Notes: a model not told the origin generated them from the sequence alone. Shown: positions 16,378 to 25,287, counted from the stretch's first letter. The stretch is DNA of 64,000 nucleotides from Nonomuraea spiralis (GCF_014648435.1 NZ_BMRC01000018.1:62001-126000), one strand, 5' to 3'. Program-made: numbers and translations.

Positions 16378-17258
16378 CGGTCAGCTCCATGGAAGGGGGT
16401 GGCGGGACGGCCGGTGGTTCCGGGTTCGACCGCGAAGATCGACCCGGCCAGCGGCTGGGCGGCCAGCTCGCCGGGGGTGAGCCGGTAGGCGGCGGAGGTC
16501 ACGTAGAGCACGTCACCGTCGGGGCCGCCGAAGGCGCAGCTGGTCACCTGGGTGACAGGGAGGCGGACGATCCGGTCCAGGACGCCGTCGGGGGTGTAGC
16601 GACGGACCGTTCCGCCGCCCCACAGCGCCACCCACAGGCAGCCGTCGTCGTCGACCGTCATGCCGTCCGGCATGCCCTCGGCGGGCTCGACGGTCACGAC
16701 CACGCGGCGTGAGTCCGGCTCGCCCGACGCGAGGTCGAAGTCGTAGGCGTCGACCCGCTGGGTTCCGCTGTCGATGTGGTACATCACGGTCCCGTCGGGG
16801 CTCCATCCCAGACCGTTGGACAGCGTGACCCCGGTCAGGACGCGCTCGACGCTCCGGCCGTCGTAGCGGTAGAGGGCGGCGGCGCCGGGTTCGGCCTCGT
16901 ACGGCATGGTGCCCGCCCAGAGCCGCCCGGACGGGTCGCATTTGGCGTCGTTCATCCGGTTGCCCGGACGATCGGCCTCCACTTCGGCGACCATGCGGAC
17001 CTCTCCGTCGGGTGACAACATCGCCAGCCCGTCGCGTACCGCGAGAATCAGACCGTCGTCGCCCGCGGGCACCGCCGCGCCGATGTGCGTGCCCACGTCC
17101 ACGAGCTGGTCCACGCCGCCGGCGGGGTCGTAGGTGTGGACCGCGCATCCGGTGACGTCCACCCAGACGAGCCGTCGCCGGACCGCGTCCCAGGCCGGCC
17201 CCTCCCCCACGTCCGCGTCGCTCCGCAGCACGAGTTCGCCGTCGAGTTCGCTGACCAT
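16374..17258 (-). CDS. SMP-30/gluconolactonase-family sugar lactonase
   Basis: 294 aa six-bladed propeller hydrolase opening a sugar 1,4- or 1,5-lactone. Metal-site pieces: Glu in DVGEGPAWD near residue 18, Asn in PGNRMNDAKCDPSGRLWAGT, Asn in TLSNGLGWSPDGTVMYHIDS with the following Asp. ATG 17258 shares one base with the upstream dehydrogenase stop (TGATG), and the stop overlaps the FAH start (ATGA). A longer in-frame leader exists upstream but lies within the dehydrogenase gene and is not needed. The step fits between the sugar dehydrogenase and the dehydratase. Confidence 0.9.
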   Translation of the reverse strand: MVSELDGELVLRSDADVGEGPAWDAVRRRLVWVDVTGCAVHTYDPAGGVDQLVDVGTHIGAAVPAGDDGLILAVRDGLAMLSPDGEVRMVAEVEADRPGNRMNDAKCDPSGRLWAGTMPYEAEPGAAALYRYDGRSVERVLTGVTLSNGLGWSPDGTVMYHIDSGTQRVDAYDFDLASGEPDSRRVVVTVEPAEGMPDGMTVDDDGCLWVALWGGGTVRRYTPDGVLDRIVRLPVTQVTSCAFGGPDGDVLYVTSAAYRLTPGELAAQPLAGSIFAVEPGTTGRPATPFHGADR

Positions 17259-18316
17259 CAGACCTCCTCCTGGCCGCGCGGATCGATCGCGACCTTCACG
17301 ACACTCTGATCGGGCACGGCGAGCAGCGCGGGCACCTCGTCCAACGACGCCACACGCACCGGTACGAGGTCCGGGTCGATCACCCCGGACGCGAGCAGCC
17401 GTACTCCGGCGGTGACGTCCTCGTCCCACAGGTGGGCCGCCGTACCGACCAGGCGCTTCTCCTTGAGCACCACGTCGGCGAGCGGCACCGTGGCGTCCTG
17501 GCCGGAGAACCCGACGATCACCACGGTGCCCCGGGCCGCACAGCGCCGGATCGCCTCCGGCAGCAGGGCAGGCAGGCCGGTGCACTCGAACACCACGTCC
17601 GCCCCCCTGCCCTCGGTCAGGCGGTCGATCGCGGCGGCCGTCTCCTCCGGCCGGACCGCCACCGCTCCGGCGCGGCGAGCGGCCTCCCGGCGGAAGCCGG
17701 CGGTCTCGCTCGTCACGACCTGGATCCCGGCAGCCACCGCCACCCGGGTCAGCAGCAGCCCGATGGCGCCCGCGCCGAGCACCAGCGCGGTGCCGCCGGT
17801 CACGTCACCGGCCTTGCGCAGCGCGCGTACCGCAACGGCGGCCGGCTCGGCGAGCACCGCCAGCCGCGGCGGGACGTGGTCGGGGACGGGGACGCAGGTG
17901 CCCGCGTCGGCGACCATGTACTCGGCCAGCCCTCCGTCGAGGTTGAGGCCGCGCACCGCCTGACGCGCGCAGACCCCCTCCTGGTGCCTGCGGCACCACC
18001 AGCACGTTCCGCAGCCGAGCACGACGTCGGGGATGACCCGGGTGCCGACGGGCATCCGGCTCGCGTCGGTCCCCGGGCCGTGCCCGACGACGACGCCGGC
18101 CACCTCGTGTCCGAGTGTCAACGGCGCCCGGGTGCCGGTCAGCGGGTGGGGCCTGTCCACGTCGATGGCGAGCGGCCCCTCCCGGTACTCCTCCACGTCG
18201 GTGCCGCAGATCCCGCAGAGCTCGACGCGGACCAGCACCTCGCCGGCCGCCGGAACGGGGTCGGGCACCTCCTCCACGCGCACGTCTCCACGCGCGTGCC
18301 AGCGGACCGCCCTCAC
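17258..18316 (-). CDS. Zinc-dependent sugar/polyol dehydrogenase (MDR family)
   Basis: 352 aa medium-chain dehydrogenase of the sorbitol/threonine dehydrogenase group. Catalytic zinc site CGICGTDVEEY and GHEVAGVV; structural zinc loop GCGTCWWCRRHQEGVC with four Cys; nucleotide-binding VLGAGAIGLLLTRVAVAAG. Start is GTG 18316, overlapping the enolase-family stop by GTGA. Likely oxidises the imported sugar to its lactone with NAD(P)+, the first step of the pathway encoded around it. Substrate unresolved. Confidence 0.9.
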   Translation of the reverse strand: MRAVRWHARGDVRVEEVPDPVPAAGEVLVRVELCGICGTDVEEYREGPLAIDVDRPHPLTGTRAPLTLGHEVAGVVVGHGPGTDASRMPVGTRVIPDVVLGCGTCWWCRRHQEGVCARQAVRGLNLDGGLAEYMVADAGTCVPVPDHVPPRLAVLAEPAAVAVRALRKAGDVTGGTALVLGAGAIGLLLTRVAVAAGIQVVTSETAGFRREAARRAGAVAVRPEETAAAIDRLTEGRGADVVFECTGLPALLPEAIRRCAARGTVVIVGFSGQDATVPLADVVLKEKRLVGTAAHLWDEDVTAGVRLLASGVIDPDLVPVRVASLDEVPALLAVPDQSVVKVAIDPRGQEEV

Positions 18317-19506
18317 AGCCGGGACACCCGCCGTTCCACGTCGTCCCGCTCGGCGACCCCGTCACGCAGGACGACCCCGTGCCCGGGGGCCCGGCCCGGC
18401 CGCACCTGCCCGTCCTCGATCTCCGGCAGGCCCGTGACCAGCTCGTCGTACCAGGTGCGCAGGAACGCCCTGACCGTCTCCTGGATGAGCCCGTTCGGCT
18501 GGCTGCACGCGAAGTGCACGCAGCCGGCCAGGGTCGCCGGGCCGGTGCAGTCGTGCGGGGCGACGGGCACGCCGTAGGCGTCGGCCAGCGAGGCGATCTT
18601 GCGCGCCTCGGTCAGTCCGCCGGTCCATTGGACGTCCAGGGTCAGGATGTCGACGCCGCCGGAGTCGAGCAGGGGCTTGAAGCCGCGCCGTCCCACGCAG
18701 GTCTCCCCCGTGGCGATCGGTACCCCGTCAACCCTGGCCAGCTTGCCGAACGCGTCGGCCGCGTCGGAGCGCAGCGGGTCCTCCACCCAGTACGGCCGGT
18801 ACGGCGCGAGCGCCGAGATGATCTTTTCTGCGGCGGGCCTGTTCCACAGGCCGTGCAGCTCGATCATCAGCTTCATGTCCATGCCGACCTCTTCGCGGAC
18901 CGCGGCGACCGTGGAGAGGGCCCGGTCCAGCTCGGTCGGGGAGATGTCGGTGCCGCCGGTCCGTTCGGCGGCGGTGTCGAAGGGCCAGATCTTCATGCCC
19001 CGGATGCCCTCGTCCCACAGCTCGCGGGCCAGCCGCGCGGGCTCGTTGAGGAAGGCGTGCAGATCCTCGTAGCGGTCGGCGGCGCTCATCCCCCAGTTGC
19101 CGGACTCCTGCCGGGTGGACGTGCCGACGTAACCAGGACCGGCGCACGTGTTGTAGATATCGATCCCGTCACGTACGGCTCCGCCGAGCAGGTCGACCAG
19201 CGGCAGCCCCGAGGCATGCCCCAGCAGATCCCACAGGGCGATGTCGATCGCACCGTTGCCGCGCGTCTCGGCCCCCGCTCCCTGGAATCCGACGTAGGTG
19301 GCCAGCGCTCGCGCCGCCCGCTCCGGCGTGGGATCGGTCATCCCGACCAGGACGGGAGCGACGCTTTCGTGCAGGTAGGCCTCCACCGTACGGGCGCCGA
19401 AGAACGCCTCGCCCAGGCCGACCAGTCCGGCATCGGTATGCAGGCGGACGAACAGCAGGTTGGGCTGGATGGCCGGACGGATTGTCTCAAGAGCAGTGAT
19501 CTTCAT
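18313..19506 (-). CDS. Mandelate racemase/muconate lactonizing enzyme-family sugar-acid dehydratase
   Basis: 397 aa enolase-superfamily protein. The capping domain starts MKITALETIRPA. The barrel carries GIRGMKIWPFDTAAERTGG, MKLMIELHGLWNRPAAEKI (first acid ligand plus His), YWVEDPLRSDAADAF (Glu ligand), VPIATGETCVGRRGF (Glu ligand) and GVPVAPHDCTGPATLAG (His). The LHGLWNRPA pattern resembles galactonate/mannonate-dehydratase-like members. Expected to dehydrate a sugar acid to the 2-keto-3-deoxy acid that the FAH protein uses. I chose ATG 19506 (GGAAG upstream) over an in-frame start at 19584 because it starts at the family's first strand. Confidence 0.87.
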   Translation of the reverse strand: MKITALETIRPAIQPNLLFVRLHTDAGLVGLGEAFFGARTVEAYLHESVAPVLVGMTDPTPERAARALATYVGFQGAGAETRGNGAIDIALWDLLGHASGLPLVDLLGGAVRDGIDIYNTCAGPGYVGTSTRQESGNWGMSAADRYEDLHAFLNEPARLARELWDEGIRGMKIWPFDTAAERTGGTDISPTELDRALSTVAAVREEVGMDMKLMIELHGLWNRPAAEKIISALAPYRPYWVEDPLRSDAADAFGKLARVDGVPIATGETCVGRRGFKPLLDSGGVDILTLDVQWTGGLTEARKIASLADAYGVPVAPHDCTGPATLAGCVHFACSQPNGLIQETVRAFLRTWYDELVTGLPEIEDGQVRPGRAPGHGVVLRDGVAERDDVERRVSRL

Positions 19507-19564
19507 CCAGGTCTTCCGAAAGTTCGTGAACTGAGGGGGGCACGGGACGCGCTGGCGTACCTGG

Positions 19565-20608
19565 TCAGGCGAAACGGGCCTCACGCGCGGCGACCGCGTC
19601 GATGTTGGCGGCGTTGACGACCTCCGCGCCGGTGTCGTACGTCCTGGCCGGGTAGCCGGGGTCGAACTCCTCGGCGAGCAGGGCCGCGGCGATCCAGCCC
19701 TGCGCGTACGGGTTCTGCCCCAGGGAGAAGTCGATCGACTTGTCCTTGATCCCGTCCAGGACCGGCTGGATCAGGTCGAATCCTCCGACGGCGAACTTGC
19801 CGACGAGATTCTTGCCCTTCGCCCAGGTGGCCACGTACTGGTGGTCGAAGGCCGCCATCGCCCAGCCGACGATCCTGCCCTTCGCCGAGGCGTACTTGGC
19901 GTCGATGGCGGCGACGGCCTTGGACTCGTCGGTGCTGGTGACGAGGACCTCGGTGGTGAAGGAGGTGCCGTTCTCCTTGTTGTACGCCCCGATCCCCTGC
20001 TTGATCCCCTGGATGCGCTGTTCGAGGGCGGTGCTGCCGGGCGCGAAGTTGCCGCACACGATGACGCCGTCGGACTTGCCGGTGCGCTCCTTCGCGCACC
20101 TGGCGATCTCACGGCCGCACGCGTCACCCGCGTTGACGAAGTTCTGGCCGACGAAGCCGACACCGAGCTTCTCGTAGCCGTCGCTGGCCACGTTGGACAG
20201 GATCACCTTTACTCCGGAGGAGGTCGCCCGCTTGATGTTGGCGTCGAAGGAGGTCTCGTCGATCCGGGTGAAGATCACGCCATCGGGCTTTGCGCTCAGC
20301 GCGCTGGCTTGGAGCTCGACGGTCTTCTGGGTGTCCTGCGCGGGCGGGCCGATGAACTGGGTCTTCCATCCCATGATCAGGCCGAAGTCCTCGAAACCGC
20401 GCTGCACCGGGGCGAAGAAGGGGTTCTTGTCGTGGACGACGAAGATCACCTTCTTGTCCTTCTGGGGGCCGTCGGCGGCGCGGCCGCCGGACGAGGCCTC
20501 TGCGGACGGCTCCTTCTCACTGGTGCACGCGGCGGCCAGGACGCCGGCGGTGGCCAGGGAGCCGCTGAGCAGCAGGCCCCGGCGTGACAACGGGCTTTTC
20601 GCTGCCAT
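19565..20608 (-). CDS. Ribose-type sugar ABC transporter substrate-binding lipoprotein
   Basis: 347 aa Peripla_BP_4 protein. The N-terminus PLSRRGLLLSGSLATAG with lipobox LAAAC suggests a Tat-exported lipoprotein (twin arginine in SRRG). The mature domain shows KKVIFVVHDKNPFFAPVQRG, DGVIFTRIDE and VGGFDLIQPVLDGIKD, the normal pattern of the family. AGGAGAG precedes ATG 20608. It lies 25 bp after the permease, so transporter and catabolic genes form one operon. The substrate should be the sugar that the downstream enzymes oxidise. Confidence 0.92.
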   Translation of the reverse strand: MAAKSPLSRRGLLLSGSLATAGVLAAACTSEKEPSAEASSGGRAADGPQKDKKVIFVVHDKNPFFAPVQRGFEDFGLIMGWKTQFIGPPAQDTQKTVELQASALSAKPDGVIFTRIDETSFDANIKRATSSGVKVILSNVASDGYEKLGVGFVGQNFVNAGDACGREIARCAKERTGKSDGVIVCGNFAPGSTALEQRIQGIKQGIGAYNKENGTSFTTEVLVTSTDESKAVAAIDAKYASAKGRIVGWAMAAFDHQYVATWAKGKNLVGKFAVGGFDLIQPVLDGIKDKSIDFSLGQNPYAQGWIAAALLAEEFDPGYPARTYDTGAEVVNAANIDAVAAREARFA

Positions 20609-20633
20609 TGTTCTCTCCTGTTCGATCGGGGGG

Positions 20634-21653
20634 TCAGGCGTTCAAGCCGTGTGCTGAACGCTTGGCGACGAGGTGGTTGAGCATGACGGCTCCCAGGATC
20701 AGGAGGCCGGTGGCGACCTGCTGCCAGTTGCCGTCCACGCCGAAGAGGACGAGCGCGTTGGTGATCACACCGGTGATCACCGCGCCGAGGAAGGTGCCGA
20801 GCACGCTGCCCGTGCCGCCGGCCAGCCCGGCACCGCCCACGACGACCGCGGCGATGACACTGAGCTCGAAGCCGTTGCCGGTGAGGGGGTTGGCACTGCC
20901 CAGCCAACCGACCAGGATGATCGAGGCCAGGCCGGTCAGCCCTCCGGTGAGGGCGAAGCACATGACCTTGACGCGGTCGCTGGTGATGCCCGCTCCGGCT
21001 GCGGCCGACGGGTTGCCGCCCACGCTGTAGACGTCGTAGCCGAACTTGGTCCTGGCCATGACGAAGGCTCCGACGGCGACAACGACGGCCATCCACAGCG
21101 TCTGCGCGGCGAGGTTGGGCAGCGGGCTGCCCGCGAACAGATGGATGAACGACTCATCGCGCGAGCCGCGGATCGGCACGCCGTCCGACAGCAGCAGCGC
21201 GGCGCCGCGCAGTGCCGCCAGCGCGGCCAGTGTGACCACGAACGAGGGGATCTTGAACCGGGTGGTGAGCAGACCGTTGATCACACCGATCGTCACACCG
21301 GTGAGGATGGCCAGCGGGGCCGCGGCGCCGACGGGCACGCCCACCTTCGTCACCAGCCAGGCGAGTTCCACCGCGAGGAATCCGTGCAGCGACCCCACCG
21401 ACAGGTCGATCTCGCCGACGACGATCAGGAAGGTCATGCCGGTGGCGACGATGCCGAGGATGGCGATCTGCTGGGCGACGGACAGCAGGTTGTCGGCTGC
21501 GAGAAAGCCGTCGGCGCCCACGGCGCAGACCAGGAAGATCGCCACGGTCGCGGCCAGCACGCCGAACTCCCTGGCACCGAGCAACCTGCGTACCAGGCTT
21601 CCGCCGGAGTCGTCCACCCGGTAGGCGGTCGCGATCTGCTGCTGGATGGTCAT
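20634..21653 (-). CDS. Ribose-type sugar ABC transporter permease (RbsC-like)
   Basis: 339 aa inner-membrane permease of the BPD_transp_2 family with 8-10 hydrophobic segments. Family pieces: VAQQIAILGIVATGMTFLIV, GEIDLSVGSLHGF, LTTRFKIPSFVVTLAALAA, GNPSAAAGAGITSDRVKVM and VGGAGLAGGTGSVLGTFLGA. The ATG overlaps the ATPase stop by ATGA. Works with the ATPase above and the lipoprotein below it. Confidence 0.93.
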   Translation of the reverse strand: MTIQQQIATAYRVDDSGGSLVRRLLGAREFGVLAATVAIFLVCAVGADGFLAADNLLSVAQQIAILGIVATGMTFLIVVGEIDLSVGSLHGFLAVELAWLVTKVGVPVGAAAPLAILTGVTIGVINGLLTTRFKIPSFVVTLAALAALRGAALLLSDGVPIRGSRDESFIHLFAGSPLPNLAAQTLWMAVVVAVGAFVMARTKFGYDVYSVGGNPSAAAGAGITSDRVKVMCFALTGGLTGLASIILVGWLGSANPLTGNGFELSVIAAVVVGGAGLAGGTGSVLGTFLGAVITGVITNALVLFGVDGNWQQVATGLLILGAVMLNHLVAKRSAHGLNA

Positions 21654-22420
21654 GCGGGTTCTCCGGAGGTGTGAGGGGCGCCGTCGGGAGCGGCCGCCGG
21701 CGCGTTGCCGAGGATGAGTCCGACGACCTCGGCCGCCGTGGTGCCCGCGACATCGCGTACGCCCGACACCAGCCCGCCGCGCATCACCACGACCCGGTCG
21801 GCGACCTCCAGGACGTGGTCGACGTTGTGCGAGACGACGACGACGGCCTTGCCCCGGCCCCGCAGGTCACGGATCAGCGAGAGCACGTTCTGCTGCTGCT
21901 CGGGTCCCAGCGCCGCGGTCGGCTCGTCCAGCAGCACGAGCTCACCGCCCTGATGCACGGCTCTGGCGATGGCGATGCACTGGCGCTGCCCTCCGGACAG
22001 CCCGGCCACGGGCATCCGTACGGACGGGATGCGGATGCGCAGTGTGGTGAGCACCTCTCGCGCCTCCGCCCGCATCCTGCGGGTGTCGACCAGGCCGAAC
22101 CTGCGCGGCTCCTGCCCGAGGAACACGTTGGCGGCGACGCTGCGCTGGTCGACCAGGCCGAGGTTCTGGTAGACGACCGCGATGCCGCAGGCCGCGGCGC
22201 CACGGGGGCTGCGGAAGACCTGCGGGCGGCCGCCCATCCGGATCTCTCCCTCGTCGGGCCGGTACGCGCCGCAGATCACCTTCATCAGCGTCGACTTACC
22301 GGCGCCGTTGTCGCCCATGAGGCCGACCACCTCGCCGGGTTCGACGCTGAAGTCGACGCCGCGCAGGGCCTCGACCCCGCCGAAGCGTTTGCGTACGCCT
22401 ACGGCCTCGAACAGTGGCAT
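21650..22420 (-). CDS. Sugar ABC transporter ATP-binding protein (single domain)
   Basis: 256 aa. Walker A GDNGAGKSTLMK, Q loop VVYQNLGLVD, signature LSGGQRQCIAIARA, Walker B LVLLDEPTAAL, H loop VVVVSHNVDHVLE. It carries one ABC domain rather than the two of RbsA, as in FrcA-type transporters, so it would act as a homodimer. ATG 22420 has GGGAGAG upstream; longer in-frame leaders run into the promoter/operator region and were rejected. First gene of the operon that runs to 13907, divergent from the SDR gene. Confidence 0.93.
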   Translation of the reverse strand: MPLFEAVGVRKRFGGVEALRGVDFSVEPGEVVGLMGDNGAGKSTLMKVICGAYRPDEGEIRMGGRPQVFRSPRGAAACGIAVVYQNLGLVDQRSVAANVFLGQEPRRFGLVDTRRMRAEAREVLTTLRIRIPSVRMPVAGLSGGQRQCIAIARAVHQGGELVLLDEPTAALGPEQQQNVLSLIRDLRGRGKAVVVVSHNVDHVLEVADRVVVMRGGLVSGVRDVAGTTAAEVVGLILGNAPAAAPDGAPHTSGEPA

Positions 22421-22455
22421 GCTCTCTCCCTTCCGAACCCGTGGGTTGGCTTGAC

Positions 22456-22466
22456 TGGTAAGACCG
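22456..22466. promoter_or_regulatory. GntR/FadR-type operator, ABC-operon side
   Basis: TGGTAAGACCG matches the FadR-subfamily consensus TNGTNNNACNA at all defined positions but the last. It lies 36 bp upstream of the ATPase start and contains the inverse of the core GGTCTTACC found in the second site. Confidence 0.65.
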
Positions 22467-22581
22467 GTTATGCCAAGCGAGGTTTGTCCCTCGAAGAGTG
22501 ATTCGTCAACCCTTTCGCACATCTCGAATCGGCAACGGCCGCTCGGGGCGCGGCGGCGGGGCCCACGGAGTATGGTGGTCC

Positions 22582-22592
22582 TGGTCTTACCG
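22582..22592. promoter_or_regulatory. GntR/FadR-type operator, SDR side
   Basis: TGGTCTTACCG, again TNGTNNNACN, 28 bp upstream of the SDR start. The inverted partner is at 22456. Both lie in the 199-bp divergent promoter region, and the FCD-type GntR gene is 0.8 kb away. Confidence 0.65.
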
Positions 22593-22619
22593 GCCTAACC
22601 ACACTCTGAGGAGATCTCC

Positions 22620-23375
22620 ATGCCGGACCTGGAGGGAAGAAACGCACTGGTCACGGGCGGTGCCGGCGACATCGGCGCCGCCATGGCCGCCGAGCTGACC
22701 CGCCGGGGCGCCCACGTCACGCTGCTCGACGTCAAGTCCCCGGACGAGGCACAGGAGTGGATCACTACGGCCTCCGCGTACGGCGAGGTGGGCTACGTGC
22801 GAGCCGACGTACGCGACCGGCCCGCTCTGGACGCGGCGCTGGAACACATCGGCAGGCTGGACATCGCGATCGCCAACGCGGGCATCGTCGAATCCGCCCC
22901 CTTCCTGGAGATCACTGCCGAGCAGTGGCAGCGGCACCTGGACATCAACCTCACCGGCACCTTCCACACCGCCCAGGCCGCCGCCCGGCGCATGGTCGCC
23001 CAGGGCGGCGGGGGCCGCATCGTCTTGACCGGGTCCTGGGTGGGCACGGTCCCCTGGCCGGAGATCGCGGCCTACAGCGCGTCCAAGGCGGGGGTGGCGA
23101 TGCTGGCCCGTTCGATGGCCAAGGAGCTGGCGCCGCACGGCATCCTGGTCAACGCTCTCGCCCCCGGGATCGTGGCCGCGGGCCTGGCCAAGTGGCAGTT
23201 CGAGAACGAGCCGGCCTACGCCGCGCGGGCGAGCACGGCGATCCCCCTCGGGGCGCCGCAGACCGCGCAGCAGGTGGCCAAGGCGGCAGCCTTCCTGTGT
23301 TCGCCGGACTCCGACTACATCACCGGCACGACGCTGCTGGCCGACGGTGGTTGCTCGTTGTTCAACCAGGGATGA
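22620..23375 (+). CDS. SDR-family oxidoreductase
   Basis: 251 aa classical short-chain dehydrogenase. Cofactor loop TGGAGDIGAAMA, NAG motif IAIANAGIVESAPF, catalytic Ser in GSWVGTVPWPE, YSASK (Tyr/Lys), and PG motif ALAPGIVAAGL; it ends LADGGCSLFNQ. ATG 22620 with GAGGAGA upstream. Divergent from the sugar-uptake operon and next to its regulator, so it is probably a sugar or sugar-acid dehydrogenase of the same pathway; the exact step is not shown. Confidence 0.9.
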   Translation: MPDLEGRNALVTGGAGDIGAAMAAELTRRGAHVTLLDVKSPDEAQEWITTASAYGEVGYVRADVRDRPALDAALEHIGRLDIAIANAGIVESAPFLEITAEQWQRHLDINLTGTFHTAQAAARRMVAQGGGGRIVLTGSWVGTVPWPEIAAYSASKAGVAMLARSMAKELAPHGILVNALAPGIVAAGLAKWQFENEPAYAARASTAIPLGAPQTAQQVAKAAAFLCSPDSDYITGTTLLADGGCSLFNQG

Positions 23376-23420
23376 TCGGATTCGACCGGAGGGCGTCGGC
23401 CCCTCGATCTTGAAGGTAAC

Positions 23421-24200
23421 GTGGCAGGGATGATGGGAAGTGAAGACGCCGCCTCCGCGCGCGACATGCGCCCCCCGACCAAGGAGGCCGTGGCCAGGCG
23501 ACTCGAACTGGAGCTCCTGTCCGGGCAACATCCGGCCGGATCGAAGCTGGAGTCGGAACGGGTGCTCTCCCAGCGGTTCCGCGTGAGCCGCCCGATGATC
23601 AGGGAGGTCCTGCGGAGACTGGAGCAGCAGGGCATCATCGAGGTCGTCCCGGGGCGGGGCAGCTTCGTCCGCGACGTGCGGATCACCGACGCGGTCCGCC
23701 CGCTCGACGCGCTGTACCGGCAGCGCAAGCCGACCTCACGTGACGTGATCAGCGCCCGGATGATGCTCGAGCGCGAGACCGCCGCGCTCGCCGCCCAGCA
23801 CGCGACCCCGGAGGACCTGCGCGTCATCGAGGAGATGCTGCTGCGCTTCGACGAGGCCCGCGACCTGGTCTCCCGGGCCAGAGCCGACGTCGCCTTCCAC
23901 GCCGCGGTCGCGGCGGCGTCGCGCAACCCGGTGATCGAGGCCATGTTCGGCTCGATCGTCACGCTCACCTTCGAGCTCATGCTCCGCAGCCTCGGCGATC
24001 CTTCGGTCTCCCGCGAGGGCCTGCCGTACCATCGGGAGATCCTTGAGGCGATCACGGCCCGCGACCCGGAGGCCGCGAGCAACGCCATGGCCGCCCATCT
24101 CGAGGTGGCCCTGCGCACCTATGGTGACGACCTCGACCAGAGCCTCGACCTGGTCGCCCAACGTAAGATCGAGCAGCTCATGGACCTGTCCGCGGACTGA
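23421..24200 (+). CDS. GntR-family regulator, FadR/FCD subfamily
   Basis: 259 aa. Winged helix at about 20-90: GSKLESERVLSQRFRVSRPM, REVLRRLEQQGIIEVVPGRG. The FCD domain follows: SARMMLERETAALAA, then DVAFHAAVAAASRNPVIEAM and the His of PYHREILEAI, giving the usual Asp/three-His metal pocket for a carboxylate ligand. Start GTG 23421 with GAAGG 4 bp upstream; ATG 23430 is an alternative. Likely controls the divergent SDR and uptake operons through the two TGGTNNNACC sites, with a sugar acid as effector; this is inference from position. Confidence 0.9.
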   Translation: MAGMMGSEDAASARDMRPPTKEAVARRLELELLSGQHPAGSKLESERVLSQRFRVSRPMIREVLRRLEQQGIIEVVPGRGSFVRDVRITDAVRPLDALYRQRKPTSRDVISARMMLERETAALAAQHATPEDLRVIEEMLLRFDEARDLVSRARADVAFHAAVAAASRNPVIEAMFGSIVTLTFELMLRSLGDPSVSREGLPYHREILEAITARDPEAASNAMAAHLEVALRTYGDDLDQSLDLVAQRKIEQLMDLSAD

Positions 24201-24409
24201 CCGCGACCGGCTCGGTCAGCGACCGCTCGACGATGCGGGCGTCTTCGACGATCATGGTTGTCACTCTGACCGCGCCGCCGTAGAGCCCGGAGCGCTGTTA
24301 CACGGCTGTGAACCAGCCGCCGGGTCATCGTGAAGCGCCCGCGAACGCTTCGCGGGGTGCCGCGGCCAGTCTGGTGTCATCATCGGACACCACCTCAAGG
24401 GGGCGCGAC

Positions 24410-24775
24410 ATGCGTAGAACCCTTCTCACCCTGGCCGCGGGAACACTCGCCGCCGGAGGCATGGCCGGCGTGGCCACCGCGGACACCTCGCACGCAGAGG
24501 TCACCCACGCGAGGCTCGCACGCTGCGCCTTCGACCCGAACGAGGTCGACCATCCCGACGACGCAACGCGCGCCCGCAAGAAGCACGCGACGTACTGCCG
24601 GTACGGCCTCCTCGACCGGACCGGCGCGTGGACGGCCAAGGGCCGCGCCTGGATCGCCCTCAGGAACGGCGACACCCCCGCCGCGCTCGCGCGGTTCGAG
24701 CGGTGGTTCGCCAAGGGCTGGATCGGGCCGGACGGCGGCTGGTCCGAGCGCGCTCCGGCCCAGGTCTCCCGGTGA
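24410..24775 (+). CDS. Secreted protein of unknown function
   Basis: 121 aa. Residues 1-26 form a Sec signal (MRRTLLTLAAGTLAAGGMAG ending ATADT). The mature part has two Cys (LARCAFDPN and ATYCRYGLLD) and an amphipathic C-terminal region with RFERWFAKGWIGPDGGW. AAGGGG lies upstream of ATG 24410. Preceded by 209 bp in which I see no convincing gene. No family recognised. Confidence 0.6.
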   Translation: MRRTLLTLAAGTLAAGGMAGVATADTSHAEVTHARLARCAFDPNEVDHPDDATRARKKHATYCRYGLLDRTGAWTAKGRAWIALRNGDTPAALARFERWFAKGWIGPDGGWSERAPAQVSR

Positions 24776-24876
24776 ACCGGTCCGGAGTTCCGCTGTCGCC
24801 GCATGCGTCCTATGCCGTGGCCGGGACAGGATGCGCCGGTCGGCCGCGCCGGCGGCGGGGCATACCCTTCACCCTC

Positions 24877-25287
24877 GTGAGGGTCGTGACGACAGTGATG
24901 GTGCTGTCCCTGCTGGTGGCCGGGTGCGGTGTCGACGGCGGTGTCAGGGTCGAGGGGCCGGCCCCGTCGGCCCGGCCGGGGCCCGTGTACGTGATGGCCT
25001 ACATGGGGCATCCGCTGCAGCGGCCTGAGCGTTTCGCGCTCAGCGAGTTCTCCAGCATGGCCAAGGTACGCTGGCGGTCCTGGGGCGGCGGGAGCGCGGT
25101 CGGGGTGGGCGAGCTCAGCGGCACCTGGTGCCTGCCGGGATGCGAGAAGAACGGCATTCCCGCCACGATCACGCTCAGCGGCCTGGAATGGCAGGAGCGG
25201 GTCGGCTACTACAGCCGCTTCGACGTCCAGGGGCGCGGGGTGCCGCAGGATCTGGTCGATCAGAAACTGGAGGTGCCGCGGGCATGA
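24877..25287 (+). CDS. Small lipoprotein upstream of a two-component system (CseA-like position)
   Basis: 136 aa from GTG 24877. Signal peptide with lipobox LLVAGC at residues 11-16, so anchored outside the membrane. The C-terminal part holds GELSGTWCLPGCEKNGIPA and TITLSGLEW, with a C-x-x-x-C pair also seen in actinobacterial secreted proteins of unknown function. The stop overlaps the response regulator start by ATGA. The order lipoprotein-regulator-kinase is that of cseABC in Streptomyces, where CseA tunes the kinase from outside. A comparable role is inferred only from this order. Confidence 0.7.
   Translation: MRVVTTVMVLSLLVAGCGVDGGVRVEGPAPSARPGPVYVMAYMGHPLQRPERFALSEFSSMAKVRWRSWGGGSAVGVGELSGTWCLPGCEKNGIPATITLSGLEWQERVGYYSRFDVQGRGVPQDLVDQKLEVPRA

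Noticed and set aside
24178..24290. Minus-strand frame reading VRVTTMIVEDARIVERSL near the end of the GntR gene
   Set aside because: Plausible codon use but only about 35 codons, overlaps the GntR 3' end and has no recognisable start or family.
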